A DNA stretch of 64,000 nt from Acridotheres tristis. Its lineage: Eukaryota > Chordata > Aves > Passeriformes > Sturnidae. A model generated the notes under the pieces. It did no database searches, was not told the DNA's origin, and was given only the letters and a program-made list of their open reading frames with translations. The stretch covers positions 17,788,949 to 17,852,948 of the forward strand of contig CM072894.1 in NCBI GenBank assembly GCA_037013685.1, written 5' to 3'. Positions 1 through 11,600 of this stretch are shown here, piece by piece (position 1 is the stretch's first letter; each line of letters begins with the position of its first letter). The translations under genes were made by a program, and so were the position numbers.

Positions 1-3000
1 TTGTTACCCGTGCAATGAAACTATTTATTGATCTTCAGTCTATAAACATTTTGCTTCTGTGAATTGTAGGATATTTTTCTAATAATTATTTGGTAAAAGC
101 TTTTCGAAGTTGTGGAACTGTGGGACAATAGTTGGAATTGTCAAAGCAAGATTATAAAGTCTTACTGCTTTCAGTTTTTATTTGGCTCGTGCTTTCTTAT
201 TTTCTTCTCTACCACTCGCCAGCCTTGCCAGCAAATTATGTACTCAAATGAAAAGAGAAAGGCATGATGGGCACTCTTTTTATGCTCAAAGCAAATCTTA
301 TCAACAGAAGTCACTCCTTCATATTTTTTAAGTTTCTAGGCTGGGAAATTACACCTGGGTCTCTAAACAGCTATATTTATCAAATGCAAATAAAGGGCTA
401 GCCATTTTGGGATCACATTTTTGCTTCTCTGTCCTGAGCCAATCATTGAGATATCATGGTGAAGTGGCAAATAAAAAGTGATTTTGTTGAAGTAGAAATG
501 CTGGAAGTATGCTGCTTTGGTCCACAAAACAAAATGTTCCTAAGACAGCCATAAAATCAAGCCAGCTTTCAGGCAGTACAAAGAAGAGGCAGTGGCATTA
601 CATATAATTATAAAGGGCTAAAATAGGAAGAGTGTGGTGTCAACATTCAGGAGTTTCCTAGATTTCCATTGCCCCAGAGCATGGAAATGTGTGCAACCAT
701 GCTGCAAATTGCATGGCAGAGGCAGACAACATCCAAAGTTGAGACTAACTGCAGATACAGAAGATAATAGGGACAATTGCCAATGTCTGAGTCCAAATAC
801 GAACATCCAAGTAAACACGTTAACAGAGCAATTTCCCTGCCTGTCTTCTGGCAAGCAGCTGTTACTGAAGACTGTCTGGAGAGTCTGCAAGCCTGTCATG
901 TGGAATGCATTGTTCTTCCTGCAGCAGCTCAAGTAGGCCAGAGTTCTTGAATCATTTTGTGGAGTAATTCCAGTGAATTTTAGCTTTCCCTACCATGTTG
1001 CCTTTTTTCTTCCTGAGAATGTGCCCTTACTCTTCCCTAAAAATATACTGTTCTCAACAATACACTATTCCTTCTCCACTCAGGCAGGAATAAGGCATTT
1101 GTACTTCCAGTTTACTAAATAAGTTACTAAGCTATACTAAGCAGCTCTTAACAATCACATTATTTTAACTCTTCACTCTGCTAGGATACCTAGTTCCTTT
1201 TATAAAAAAAAAAATCAATCCCAAAAAAAAGCAATTTATTTTTGCAGTTGTTAATATTTTTTAGCCAAAGCAACCACTCTGACTCCTTTATTAGATCTAT
1301 AAATATTTGAATGCACTTACATTATTTTCTATATTCTTTCTAATTCTTTCTATATTCTACAAGAATATAATAACCTGAAGATTTCAGTCATCATTTTGTA
1401 ATTTCAATAAAGCAGAAATAAATACTATTGTTATAGAAATTACAAATCTAGCAACTAGAGGGCTTCAAGTGTCCTCTCTGAATTGTTGATACAATTCAGT
1501 TATTATTGGTGAGGCATTGCTACAGGCATATCAGATCAAGTCCAGAAAAAATAAGCTCTTTAAAGGTTTTGTAGTGCAGCAATATTTGTCAGTTAGAAAA
1601 GAACTCAGCTGCTATTTTATATATTCTTTTGTGGTTCAGTCTTACAAAATCAGTTTTACAACCTCCCCTTTTTTGCACTTACCATTTAGGATTTGTTCAT
1701 TCTGGCAACAGCAGAAAGTTTGTTTCAAAGAACCTTTGGTGAAATCCAACATAAATTCACTAGTCCATGACCTTAATTACTAGACCAATATCTTGCTTTT
1801 TGTAGGCAGAATGGTCAGAGATCCTGCTTTAAGCAGCAAACAGCAGCTCCTCACAACTGTTCTTTCAGAAAGCACTCAGCCTACATGCCACCCTCCACAG
1901 GTGTGCTTTCTAGCAGGTATTCCTTTTAACAATCTTTATTATAACTAGGAACTAAATTAATTTATTAGCTATCCATCTCGTGGGATAGCTTTTACAGTTC
2001 CATAAGGAAAAAAAATACTGCTGTTGAGTTTTTGGTAATCTTCGGTTACTGTTTAGTAATATAAAAGGTATTTTTCTCAATAATAAGAGGAAAATAAAAG
2101 ACAAAGTGAGAATAAAATGAGCAAGAAACTGTGCTGTTAAAGTAACTGGACATATCCAGAAACAAAACCCCAAACAAAACCAAAACAAAAACAACCAACC
2201 CAAAAAATCAAACAAAAAATAAAACCATTTTCCCACACTGAAAATACAGAAAGTTTGAGTGAAGTTATCTAATTGTGAATGCTGGCAAAAGTGGCTAAGA
2301 TCCCTTGAACTCTATGTTTGAAATACACATTTGAGCCTTTCCTCACATTAACAGTTCACTTATGTATCTACATGTCTCTGCCTATGCACATATAATCTTT
2401 CTCCCTTGAGCATCTAGTGCTAGTGGAAATAGTGGAAGCATAAGCCATGGGCCTTTCAGGTTTGATCTTTTAAAGGATGCACTTGAAACTGCATTTGAGG
2501 TAATTAACTGAGGCTTTATCTGCATACTCTGGAAACCACGGCATGAGTGCTAAGAGCCCCCTGAAAATCACAGGAAGCAAGGGTACTCAAAATTTCATGT
2601 TAACAGTTGCTTAGTCTGATTTTTGTAAAATAAAAACCTATCAGTAAATGGGTTTCCTGATCATAAAGGAGTTAGGTACTGCCTATGAGACGTGAAGAAA
2701 ATTTTTGTCTTTTCTTACTCTAATTAATCTAATGCATTAATTCACATTTAATATCGATTTGACACTACACAATAGTACACCCCTGCCAGCAACAGTGACT
2801 AAATAATGTTTGAATGGTTGCATATAAAAGCTCCTGGCAAAGTAAAGGACTAGCTTTTTTTCTGGTGGATAAGTTTTGTTTAGAAATTCAACTTGGAGAA
2901 AAAGCAGTAGATTCAGGTAGGCTGCCACCAAGCATGCAGGTATTTGTATTTGGTTTAGATAGAATTATTTTAAACAGTGTAAAAACTACTGTTTTGTGAT

Positions 3001-4639
3001 CAGCATTTTCCTCCCATTTAAACACAAGTTTATTTTTGGAATTTTCTGGGTCTCTGCATAGGTACAGAAGGCAACTCACAGCTTGAAAAGCACATAAGCA
3101 TTTAATGATTCTGCTCCTTTAGTGTGTTCCAGACTGTAAGTAGGATGCCAAGACTCTGAAGTGTTCAGGGCTAGTCGTTTGGGATTCTCTGTTCTTAAAT
3201 AGCTTTCAAGGTGTTTTAAAGCAAATAGAAACCTCTTCTGTTTCTGAATGAAAATGTCCATGTGGGACCTGCCAGGATGGAACATCTGCCATTATTGTAG
3301 CACAGCAACACAGTGTGCATTTAGAGTGACAGAACTTCTTACACATGACCCAGTCTTCATCAAAGTCTGGGCTGTTTTTGGACATTACAAATTGCTGCAT
3401 TAAAAAACAAACAAACAAACAGAAAACTGATGTACATTTATAGATTTAGCAGACTATCACTTGGTAAGTCTGCCATAGCTTAAAAATTAGCCACAAGGAT
3501 GCATAGGGAACTCCTGAAAGCTACAGCTTGTCTTCATGAACAGTACTTGCACTATTTAATAAATGATGAAGTTTCAATGTCTTTCTCTGGGAAGAACTGT
3601 TTCAAAAATCCAAAAAGCAATGAGCATAAAATTTAAGTATCTGCTTAAAAGTTGGGTCTTCTGCTTCAAGAGTACAGCTTCATATTAATTTCTCCTTCAT
3701 ATATTATTACATAGTTACTTATAAAATAGCAGGTGTTCTTTCCTGGACCCAAAGAGAAAACTTTTGGAAGCTGGGTGTTGCTGCTGCCCTTTCTTTCTAC
3801 TGTGTTTCATTATCTTTTTAAATGTCCTTTTAGTGCTGTTTTTTCTTTCCACAAATGTAATTCACTTTTTCTTCTGCATTACGTTTTCTTTAAAAACTCA
3901 CAATAGAAAACTTTTATCATTTTTCTAGAGCTCTTCTCTATTGCATCTTCTAGAATGATCCAACTTAATTAGTAAAGCCTGGAGCAAAAATAAATATTTG
4001 CATTTAGAGTTACCATGCTTATGATGACAGTGGTGCTAGTGAGTTCTGTTTTGATGAGCTATGCTCCTGAGCCCATCTTTATCACCATGAAGCCTCCAGC
4101 CTGTGTTTTGTTGTTGTGAGTGTTTTTAAATTTAAAATGAAAGCTTTTGTACTGCAGATTCTGAATACACCACATAGAACTCCAATACATCAGATAGGTT
4201 GCACACAGTAATAAGGGTGAAGAGCTGGGACCTTTGGCTCAGACTGAACAACTCCCGACCCTTGACAGAGACAGGCAGAGAATTGCTTGGAGATATATAT
4301 ATCTATGTAAAAACGTATAAAATATATAAAAAGACAGTAAAATACATAATTTATTAATATTTCTCTTTAAACCAAAACATACACAACCAGAAAACCTGAG
4401 TGATTTTATTTTTCACACAAAACGAAGAGAAGGATTTTGTCTAAGTGGTTTAATGGTAACACTACAATTTTCATACTACATACAAAATTTATCCTAGATA
4501 GTTTTACATACTTTGATTAATTAAGAGTTTGTATTAGTGATGAAAGTTTTAGCTTTCTTATTTTCCAGATTCTGTACTGCATTAGTTTATAACTCTGAAA
4601 TTCATATAAAGTGTTAACAAGTTCTCCTCACAGTTTAGT
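1..4639. other. Intergenic flank downstream of DCAF17, no gene recognised
   Basis: This AT-rich stretch lies past the 3' end of the minus-strand DCAF17 gene. The open frames in it are short, lack splice-consistent partners and resemble no protein I know. It holds an A/C-rich low-complexity patch at about 2,161-2,226 and a (CAAA) run at 3,405-3,420. In mammals CYBRD1 lies on this side, but no CYBRD1 exon and no CpG island was seen, so that gene probably begins further left. Part could be a long DCAF17 3' UTR. Confidence 0.6.
2161..2226. repeat. A/C-rich low-complexity sequence
   Basis: Runs of CAAA, CAAAA and CCAAA follow one another over about 65 bases. The read-through on the opposite strand gives a Phe/Leu/Trp-rich open frame that is only a by-product of this composition. 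Confidence 0.7.
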
Positions 4640-4970
4640 TAGATAAAACAATCTTTTTCCAGCCCAAGAACCAAGGACACCATTACAGCTTCAGGCCCAA
4701 AAAGTGGAAACAATTGCAAACTGAGGAGAGCAATCTGAGAGGATGAGACTTTATAACCTGAAGCTGTAATTGGAAAATTAACCCTAGTATGTAAATGGAC
4801 CAAAACTTTAAGAAGTATGAAAATGTGTGACCCGTCATCCGTCTTGGGTAGAGCCATGGCCGGGCTCTTGTACATCCCAAGCTGTATTCTTTGAAAGCCT
4901 TTTAATAAATACCTACTTTATTCCTTTAACACTGTCTAGCCTTTGTTCTAGGTAGCCTCTCAAGGCATCA
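4640..4970 (+). mobile_element. Probable ERV solo LTR, plus orientation
   Basis: The right part carries an AATAAA at 4,904-4,909, followed by a T-rich segment and a terminus ending in CATCA, which fits the R-U5 part of a retroviral LTR. The segment after the poly(A) signal (ACTGTCTAGCC, then GGTAGCCTCTCAAGG) resembles avian ERV LTR ends from memory. The left boundary is a guess and no target-site duplication was established. No retroviral coding sequence accompanies it. It would be confirmed by a match to an avian LTR consensus. Confidence 0.45.
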
Positions 4971-5256
4971 TTAGAGTTGCATAGGTAAAACTATATAAGA
5001 CAGACCACAGCAGATGGCAGATAATAAGGAAGTCCATGTCTTTCTCCTTGATGTCCAGTATTTAAATCCTATTGCTGAAGAGAAGCAATAAATGCTGCAC
5101 CTAGCATTGATGATGAACTGGTGAATACATGAAAAGCCATAAACTACAGGCAAGCGTACAGTGTCACAAAGAAAAAAAGAAATAAGACCTTATGTAGTAG
5201 TACAAAATGTTAAGATTAAATCCAGCCAGAAAAACAGTAGTTGACTACTATGTATG

Positions 5257-5526
5257 GAATCCTTAAATAACATCCAAAAGTCTCTGTAGCTGGTGTTTAT
5301 GGCTTAAATATATACAAAAATTCTCCCTCATTTTTTTACTAAACACTTTCTGGGTTTATTTTATAGCATTAAGAATCATCATCTTTTGCAGAATCCTTAA
5401 ATAACATCCAAAAGTCTCTGTAGCTGGTGTTTATGGCTTAAATATATACAAAAGTTCTCTCCCTCCTTTTTTCACTAAACACTTTCTTTTTTTTTTAATA
5501 GCATTAAGAATCATCATCTTTTGCAG
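5257..5526. repeat. Two-copy tandem duplication across the DCAF17 stop codon and 3' UTR
   Basis: Unit 1 is 5,257-5,390 and unit 2 is 5,391-5,526. Both begin GAATCCTTAAATAACATCC and end CATCATCTTTTGCAG. They differ in the middle: unit 1 has a GGGTTTATTTTATAG segment where unit 2 has a long T run, and there are scattered substitutions. Unit 2 holds the last codons and stop of DCAF17 (minus strand); unit 1 is a second copy of the same codons lying in the 3' UTR. The divergence points to an old duplication and not an assembly artefact. Confidence 0.9.
5355..5360 (-). promoter_or_regulatory. DCAF17: Candidate DCAF17 poly(A) signal AATAAA
   Basis: TTTATT on the plus strand gives AATAAA on the DCAF17 strand, about 145 bases past the stop codon. 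It sits in the outer copy of the local tandem duplication; the inner copy has a T run at the matching place and no hexamer. Longer 3' ends using signals further left are possible. Confidence 0.35.
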
Positions 5527-5629
5527 TATCACATACCATTTGGTAAACGTAACAACTGAATCTCCTGTTAGGCTTCTGTTCTATATGTAATACAAGGTCT
5601 TTGTCAAAGTAAACTTCGTGACTGTAAGT
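5504..5629 (-). CDS. DCAF17: DCAF17 coding exon 14 (last), with stop codon
   Basis: After a TTTCAG acceptor the frame reads TYSHEVYFDKDLVLHIEQKP and continues for 41 residues to TAA (5,504-5,506). The human protein has nearly the same run up to the Cys-Asp-Thr near its end. The C-terminus here is AKDDDS, shorter than and different from the human glutamate-rich tail. The last codons lie inside a local tandem duplication. Confidence 0.95.
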   Translation of the reverse strand, partial: TYSHEVYFDKDLVLHIEQKPNRRFSCYVYQMVCDTAKDDDS

Positions 5630-8600
5630 CTGAAATGAGAAAAAAAAAGTTCAGATTGCAGTCTCTATTTCATAACTTGCTAACATCTGTATCATTTTCC
5701 ACGAGGAAAAAAAGTATTTAATGGTGAACTCCATGATCAGGCAGAAATTTTGTGTGGATACACAGAGATTACTCTTCCAGATAAAGGACAGAATTTTAAA
5801 ACTTTGAGAGGTTTCTCACATCCCTATTTTAGGAATCTAAGTTCAGAGCATCTGATTTAAGATGACAAGTTGCCTATGCAGTCAATGATAAAAGAGGTGT
5901 AACAGTGCTGAAAATTTCAGACGTCTAAGTTGGATGCCCACCTAAACTTGGACTGCATGAACAGCCCATTCCATCTTCCCAAATATATATATACAGTGAA
6001 GTCCATGCTTCCTTCTATGCATCAGTACTTCAAGTTAAATTAGGGAGACTATTTACAAGTTGTAAAGTTAGTCTGACATAACTAACCACGGACTATTTAA
6101 GTTGATAAATACTTCAGAAATACACTAAGGACAACCCTTACCCCAACCAAAATACCCCCAAACAAATCAACCAACAAGAAAAAAATCACGATTTCAAATA
6201 CTGGAGATTTTCAGGTAAGTTAACTACTGTCTGATGGAGTACGTACAATTTTAGAGTTGTAATTATTATTTTATGCAAATCTCATCCCTTTGCAACACTA
6301 CTTCTATATCTGCTTGAAATCTGAACACAAGTGGTATGTAAATAAGTATAAGGAAGAGACAGTGGGAATAAAATACAAGAATTTTCCTCACCACATCCCA
6401 GGACTCCTTTAATGGAATACTCTTAAGTAGAATCCCATGTTCATTGCAATGAAAGTCAAGGTGAGCTCTTCCATCAGCTCCTATCTGAGTAACTGCCACA
6501 GTGGATAATAAATCCAATTCATCTTCATAGTCCACAATTTTGAATGTCTTAGAAAAAACAAAACCTCAAGTTTACAAATCAAACATAAATTCACATTCCC
6601 CTCTACCTAAATTGCATAGCTCTTTTTTCTTCACATGAAAGCAGAATTGGGCAAATTCTCATTCTTAAGTCTTCTCATCCAAAAGAAAACCTTGGGAGCC
6701 TAATACCCAACAAGCATTTTTCCCAACATGAGCTGCCAGGGTATTTCAGCAAAATTCGTTAAGCAGGAGAAAAGGAAGTGATGTTCTGAAAAATCCTAAT
6801 GTGCAAGTATATGTATTTTATATGCAGCATACAGAAAATAGGAAAAGAAGTATTTCTGAAGGGGCCAAAGACATATATTTAGGCTCTTGAAGCACAGATG
6901 TTAAGAGATAATGTAGCTTTAAACCATCATTGGTTTTGAGGGAATGGGTACATTAGAGTAATCCCATTAATATCTCTATGTTCTCTTCAGATCTCTCTCT
7001 TGCTCCACAAATTACATGTCAGTGAAGAACTGACACCAAAATGTGAAGATAGTTCACAATCTTAATTGCCTTTATCTGATTGTGACATATTCTTTAAATT
7101 CAAGCCAGTCTTTTTCTTCCATAATGTCAAAACATTTACTGGAATCACAAGTAAAGTGTAACAGCAGGAAAAAAAACAGTGTGCAATTATTTTTCTTATG
7201 GTTAAAAGAAAAAGTGAATAGAAATAAACTGCAGACCCTTAATATACTGGACTGTGCTATATTTTTAACCATAGTAAAATCTATTTCCTGAGAATAAAGA
7301 ATAGGAGTGACTGCCAGAAACTGATGAATTTTACCTGTTGTGCTTATGTCAATTACAGACCCAGCTCTCTCAAGAAGCAGTTACTTAAAGGAAAAGTATT
7401 AAATACCTTATCCTACAATCCAATCAAAGTAACTGGGATAGAAAAATTAAAAGTTTAGAGATACTATAAAAAAAGAGGATCCTAAAGAAGAGGAAAAGAA
7501 AAAGTTTTTCATTTAATAAAATGCTTTACATGAAATGTTCAAAGTAGATATTTAAATGATGAGTAATGATTTGTCACATTAACATATCTTTTCTGTGCCA
7601 TTGAAGTCACATGGAGTTATGGTATCATGGGGCATAAGATCAGTTCTTGAAAGAAAGAAAAGATACAAAGCTCAAATATCAACCAAGCAGAAAAGATGAT
7701 AAACAGCACGTGAAGCAATTGGAAGAAGACAAAGAGAAGAGGAATAAAGAACTCAAGGATATATACATGTAATGGTTACACCCACTGCACCCGAAACAAG
7801 AAGGGCTGGCTAGCTAAACACTAAAACAATCCATGAGGTGCCCTTAGTACATCGGTTACCTCTTGTTCTGGGTCATCATCCAGCAAGGTAAAACGCTTTT
7901 TCACCACTCGACCAGAAGCTGTTACAGTAACACTGTTGTTCACCTTTGGAGAAACATAAAAAAGTGTCTCTAGACTTCGGAGCAATTTAGTTTCTATCGA
8001 TTGGACAATGTATCTGTTTCATATATTTTGCTTTCTGACCTTGTTTTGCTCATTAGCTGGGTGTAGCCCTGGTGCTGCTGTTTTCTTTTTGTGAGTTCAT
8101 GAACTTGGTGACTTTAGTGGAGATATATTGCTGTTTGCTCATATTCAGAGGTGTCACACAGAGGTGGCAAAGGTTACCAGAATTTTTTTAACAGAAGTGA
8201 CTAGAACCAAGATGCTGGAATGAAAATTAAAACTGCTGAATCACCACCAATTTTTTTCCTAAACTTTTACTTCCAGAAGATGGGAGAAGTAGCATCTCAA
8301 ACCATCAGTGCACTGATTTGGCTCACCAGGGGTTACATGTATGCCAAACTTGTCACAAAAGAATGACAGGTGTGCATGGCCAGGAAAAGGAACGGACTTT
8401 TGAAAGCAATGTAGTGTCTTTGTTGTCTTATGAAGACTTACCACTAAGTTATGAGAGACTTGAAACATTTCTAGTATTTGTATGATCAATTTACCTGAGC
8501 ACTAGAGATGCACAAAATTGTTATTTGGTAGCACCCTCATTTGAAGAAAATCTGTCACCATTTTTAAAGTATGTTTTAAATCCATGATATGTGGTTATAC

Positions 8601-11600
8601 TGCACACCTTAAAGAATGCTGAAAACTAAAGACCGGAGGTTTCAGAAATCTATCCTGAAAGTGTTACTGTTTTCAAAATTCTTTTCATACTGCTTAAAGT
8701 TCAATGAAGACAGAGAATGTCTTTCAATAAACCTTGGATAAATCCCATAAAACACAGTGATTACTCAAGTATGCAAACCCCCTGTTTGTAGCTCAAAATC
8801 ACACATTATGATCGCAGACACTAAACTCACACAGTTTTCTCTGTTGGCTACAATCGTAAAATCTTCTGCAATCTCCATTTGATCTGCACGATTTTTAACT
8901 TCCTTAAGCTTTAAGACTCTACAAAAGAAAGAAATTACAAAGTAAGTAATGTATTCTAATCTGCTTACTACAACATTTCTATATAATTTTTAAAATCCAC
9001 TACATTAAAGCATTGTAAATAAATAAAAGGGAAATTAATTCTTTTTGTAATTTATGTTTATCAGTGAAATTTTGACACAAGGGTCCTTGAGTATTTTTCA
9101 TTCCAAAATTTAAACTGTGACCTCTAGCACCACCCACATTCATCACACAGAAATCTGCAGATGTTTCTAGAAGAACTTTTGATTCTGACAAATTAATAGA
9201 TTTTACAGTTTCTATAGTCTGATGACTGTTTGGGCCTGCAAATTGTCAGACTCCTGAATTTATGTAGTCATGCAACTTCTCTAATGAATGAAAGATTTGA
9301 GTAAAAAAGGCTCATACTTTATCAAATTTGGTCCCACGTGGATTATTCTACCTGACATATCTGGATGGAAATATATCCAGTCAGGTTCAAGTGAACAGCA
9401 TTTCATATCCTGTATTCCATTTTTTGCCTGAAGAAGAAAAGGAAAGCTTAGAATATTAGTATCTTGAAAGTCTTAGAGATCTAATTAAAGAGAAAATATT
9501 GAGCTCCTCACTATATACACATCTGGAGGTTTTTAAGTATTGCTCCTAAACATGACCAGAAAGGATAGCAGTGAACAATAACAAAAACAACAATAATAAT
9601 AATAAAAAACCTCAGTTCCAACTCTCAAGATACTCAGTGGAATAGTTTTGAGATTTTTAATATGCAATAAGCAATAACCTTGTCCCTTAGCTATATATTG
9701 TCCTATCTCTCCTGAAAATAAGCCGAATGAAGATTTAACTTACACAGTGCAAACATTTCAACAATTCTAGCTATTTGAGTATCTAAGACATGGGATGTGT
9801 CAAGACAAACAACAAACATTAGCACAGAGTTTGACTTGAGTTTCAAACCTCAGGCTCAGCCTCTTTGTTGCAAATTATTTGTGGAGCATGTAAGCCTGGA
9901 ATACTTTGTGATTTCAGCTATCAGATGCAAGCCGGTCAAAATATTGGGATTTTGGCAGTGGCTTTTTGTTGTTAAATATAGCTGACATCAATCATTCAAA
10001 TTGCCAAATATATGAACCCACACAGAAAAAAACAGATGAGGAAGGATTCTGCAAATCCATTTGAATCAAAATTGATCTTCAGCTACAATTGTGAAACATC
10101 AGTTTTGAAAATGAGGAGGGAAATAATTGATCAGGAAAGCAAAAGAGATAAGGACATTTACAGATGAGACTTATTTAGTCAAGAAACTCTGAAGAGGCCC
10201 AGAAATTGCTTGAAATACAGAATGATCTTCAGGTCAATTCCGTATTCAAAATAAAAGCTGAGATGGAGAGCTCACACAAAAATAGTATTCATATGATGAG
10301 TAGTACATAAACAAAAATAATTAGGAACAGATTAAACTAACTAATAAAACCTTTATAGGGATGGAAGGAGATTAAACTGAGCTATCAAATCTTTTTAGGG
10401 AGAGAGAGAAGGTGCAAGTCAAAGATAAACTACAAACATTAAGGACATTTATTCTGCAACATCTTAAAATTTAAAATAATTCTGTAGTCAGCATTTAGTA
10501 GGCTGTCTAGTCAGAAGTGTATTAGGATGTTACCATGCAAGGAAACAGGTAATGAGACTTAAGTCATGAATGCAGCGCTGTGTAGCTCTGACAGCACTAC
10601 TATTGTATTGGAATGAAGGAAATATGAGAAGCAGTACTGATTCAGAAGAAAGTATTTTACACATGGCTCAATGGGACAGCTAATTTGACACTGGGGTGAG
10701 CCCTGTGAAAGCACTACACTGGTAAGCAAAGGTATTATAACCTACTCAGAATAAGAGATGAAGACAAACATAATACACATTAATTTCAGAGAATCTGCTT
10801 TCTGAATATATTACCAAAGCATTGTCTTTCAGAGAACAAATATGGAAGACTCCTTTATGTTTTTTCTTGTTAGGTGTGATGATATAATGCCAAGGGTAAC
10901 CTCCAATTTGAAATGCATTCTCCAGAGAAGATGCTTCAAATAGCAAAGGTGGGGTATCTGCAAATATTCGGTAATGTTAACACCATTAGTAGCAGAACAG
11001 TCATAATTCCATTGATCCTTACAATTCTAAATTCCAGTAAAGCTCCTAATTCTTCAGAACTTTTGAAGATTGGTGGAAACACATTGGCTATGAACTCTTT
11101 TCCAGCACCAGCTATGCTACCTCACCCAGCATCCAGGTGCACATGTGCAGTTCCCTCTGGAGGGTTACTGCCTTCTCAGATCTTGATGCTGAATACTCTT
11201 CTAGTACCTTTGACTTATGAGAAAGATACAGCAAATAATTAAAATTATTCCAGCTGATCTGATTGAGGAAGGATGCATATGTGAACAGATCACAGATCAT
11301 ATCAAAATGGTCACTATTCTCTTGGGAAAAACAGTGATAAATAACTGGAAACAGCAAGCAGCAACCTCAAATAACAATTAAATGCAGGAAGATAGAATAT
11401 TCAGATTCTGCTTTCTCCTTTTGTGTAATACAACAAAATAGTGTGGACCACAGTGGATGCAATCTGTAGCTGAGTTCATAAAAATCAATCAAAATATAGA
11501 ATTTTTTGCAATTAATGGCAAAAGCTATCTAGTTTTCCGGTCAGTTGGGATAAATTATTGACATGTACCAGGCCATTAGTACAAGTCTTCTGTTTACTAC

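Larger units (their letters stand above)
5630..10814 (-). other. DCAF17 introns 9-13 with intervening short exons
   Basis: Introns occupy 5,630-6,391, 6,548-7,859, 7,944-8,830, 8,919-9,317 and 9,428-10,814. Nothing else coding was recognised in them. The sequence is AT-rich and holds a few short TA runs and an (AAT) patch near 9,590-9,610. Confidence 0.8.

Noticed and set aside
4683..4880. Overlapping minus-strand frames at 4.64-4.88 kb considered as a small gene.
   Set aside because: They are antisense to the probable LTR and have no similarity to known proteins.
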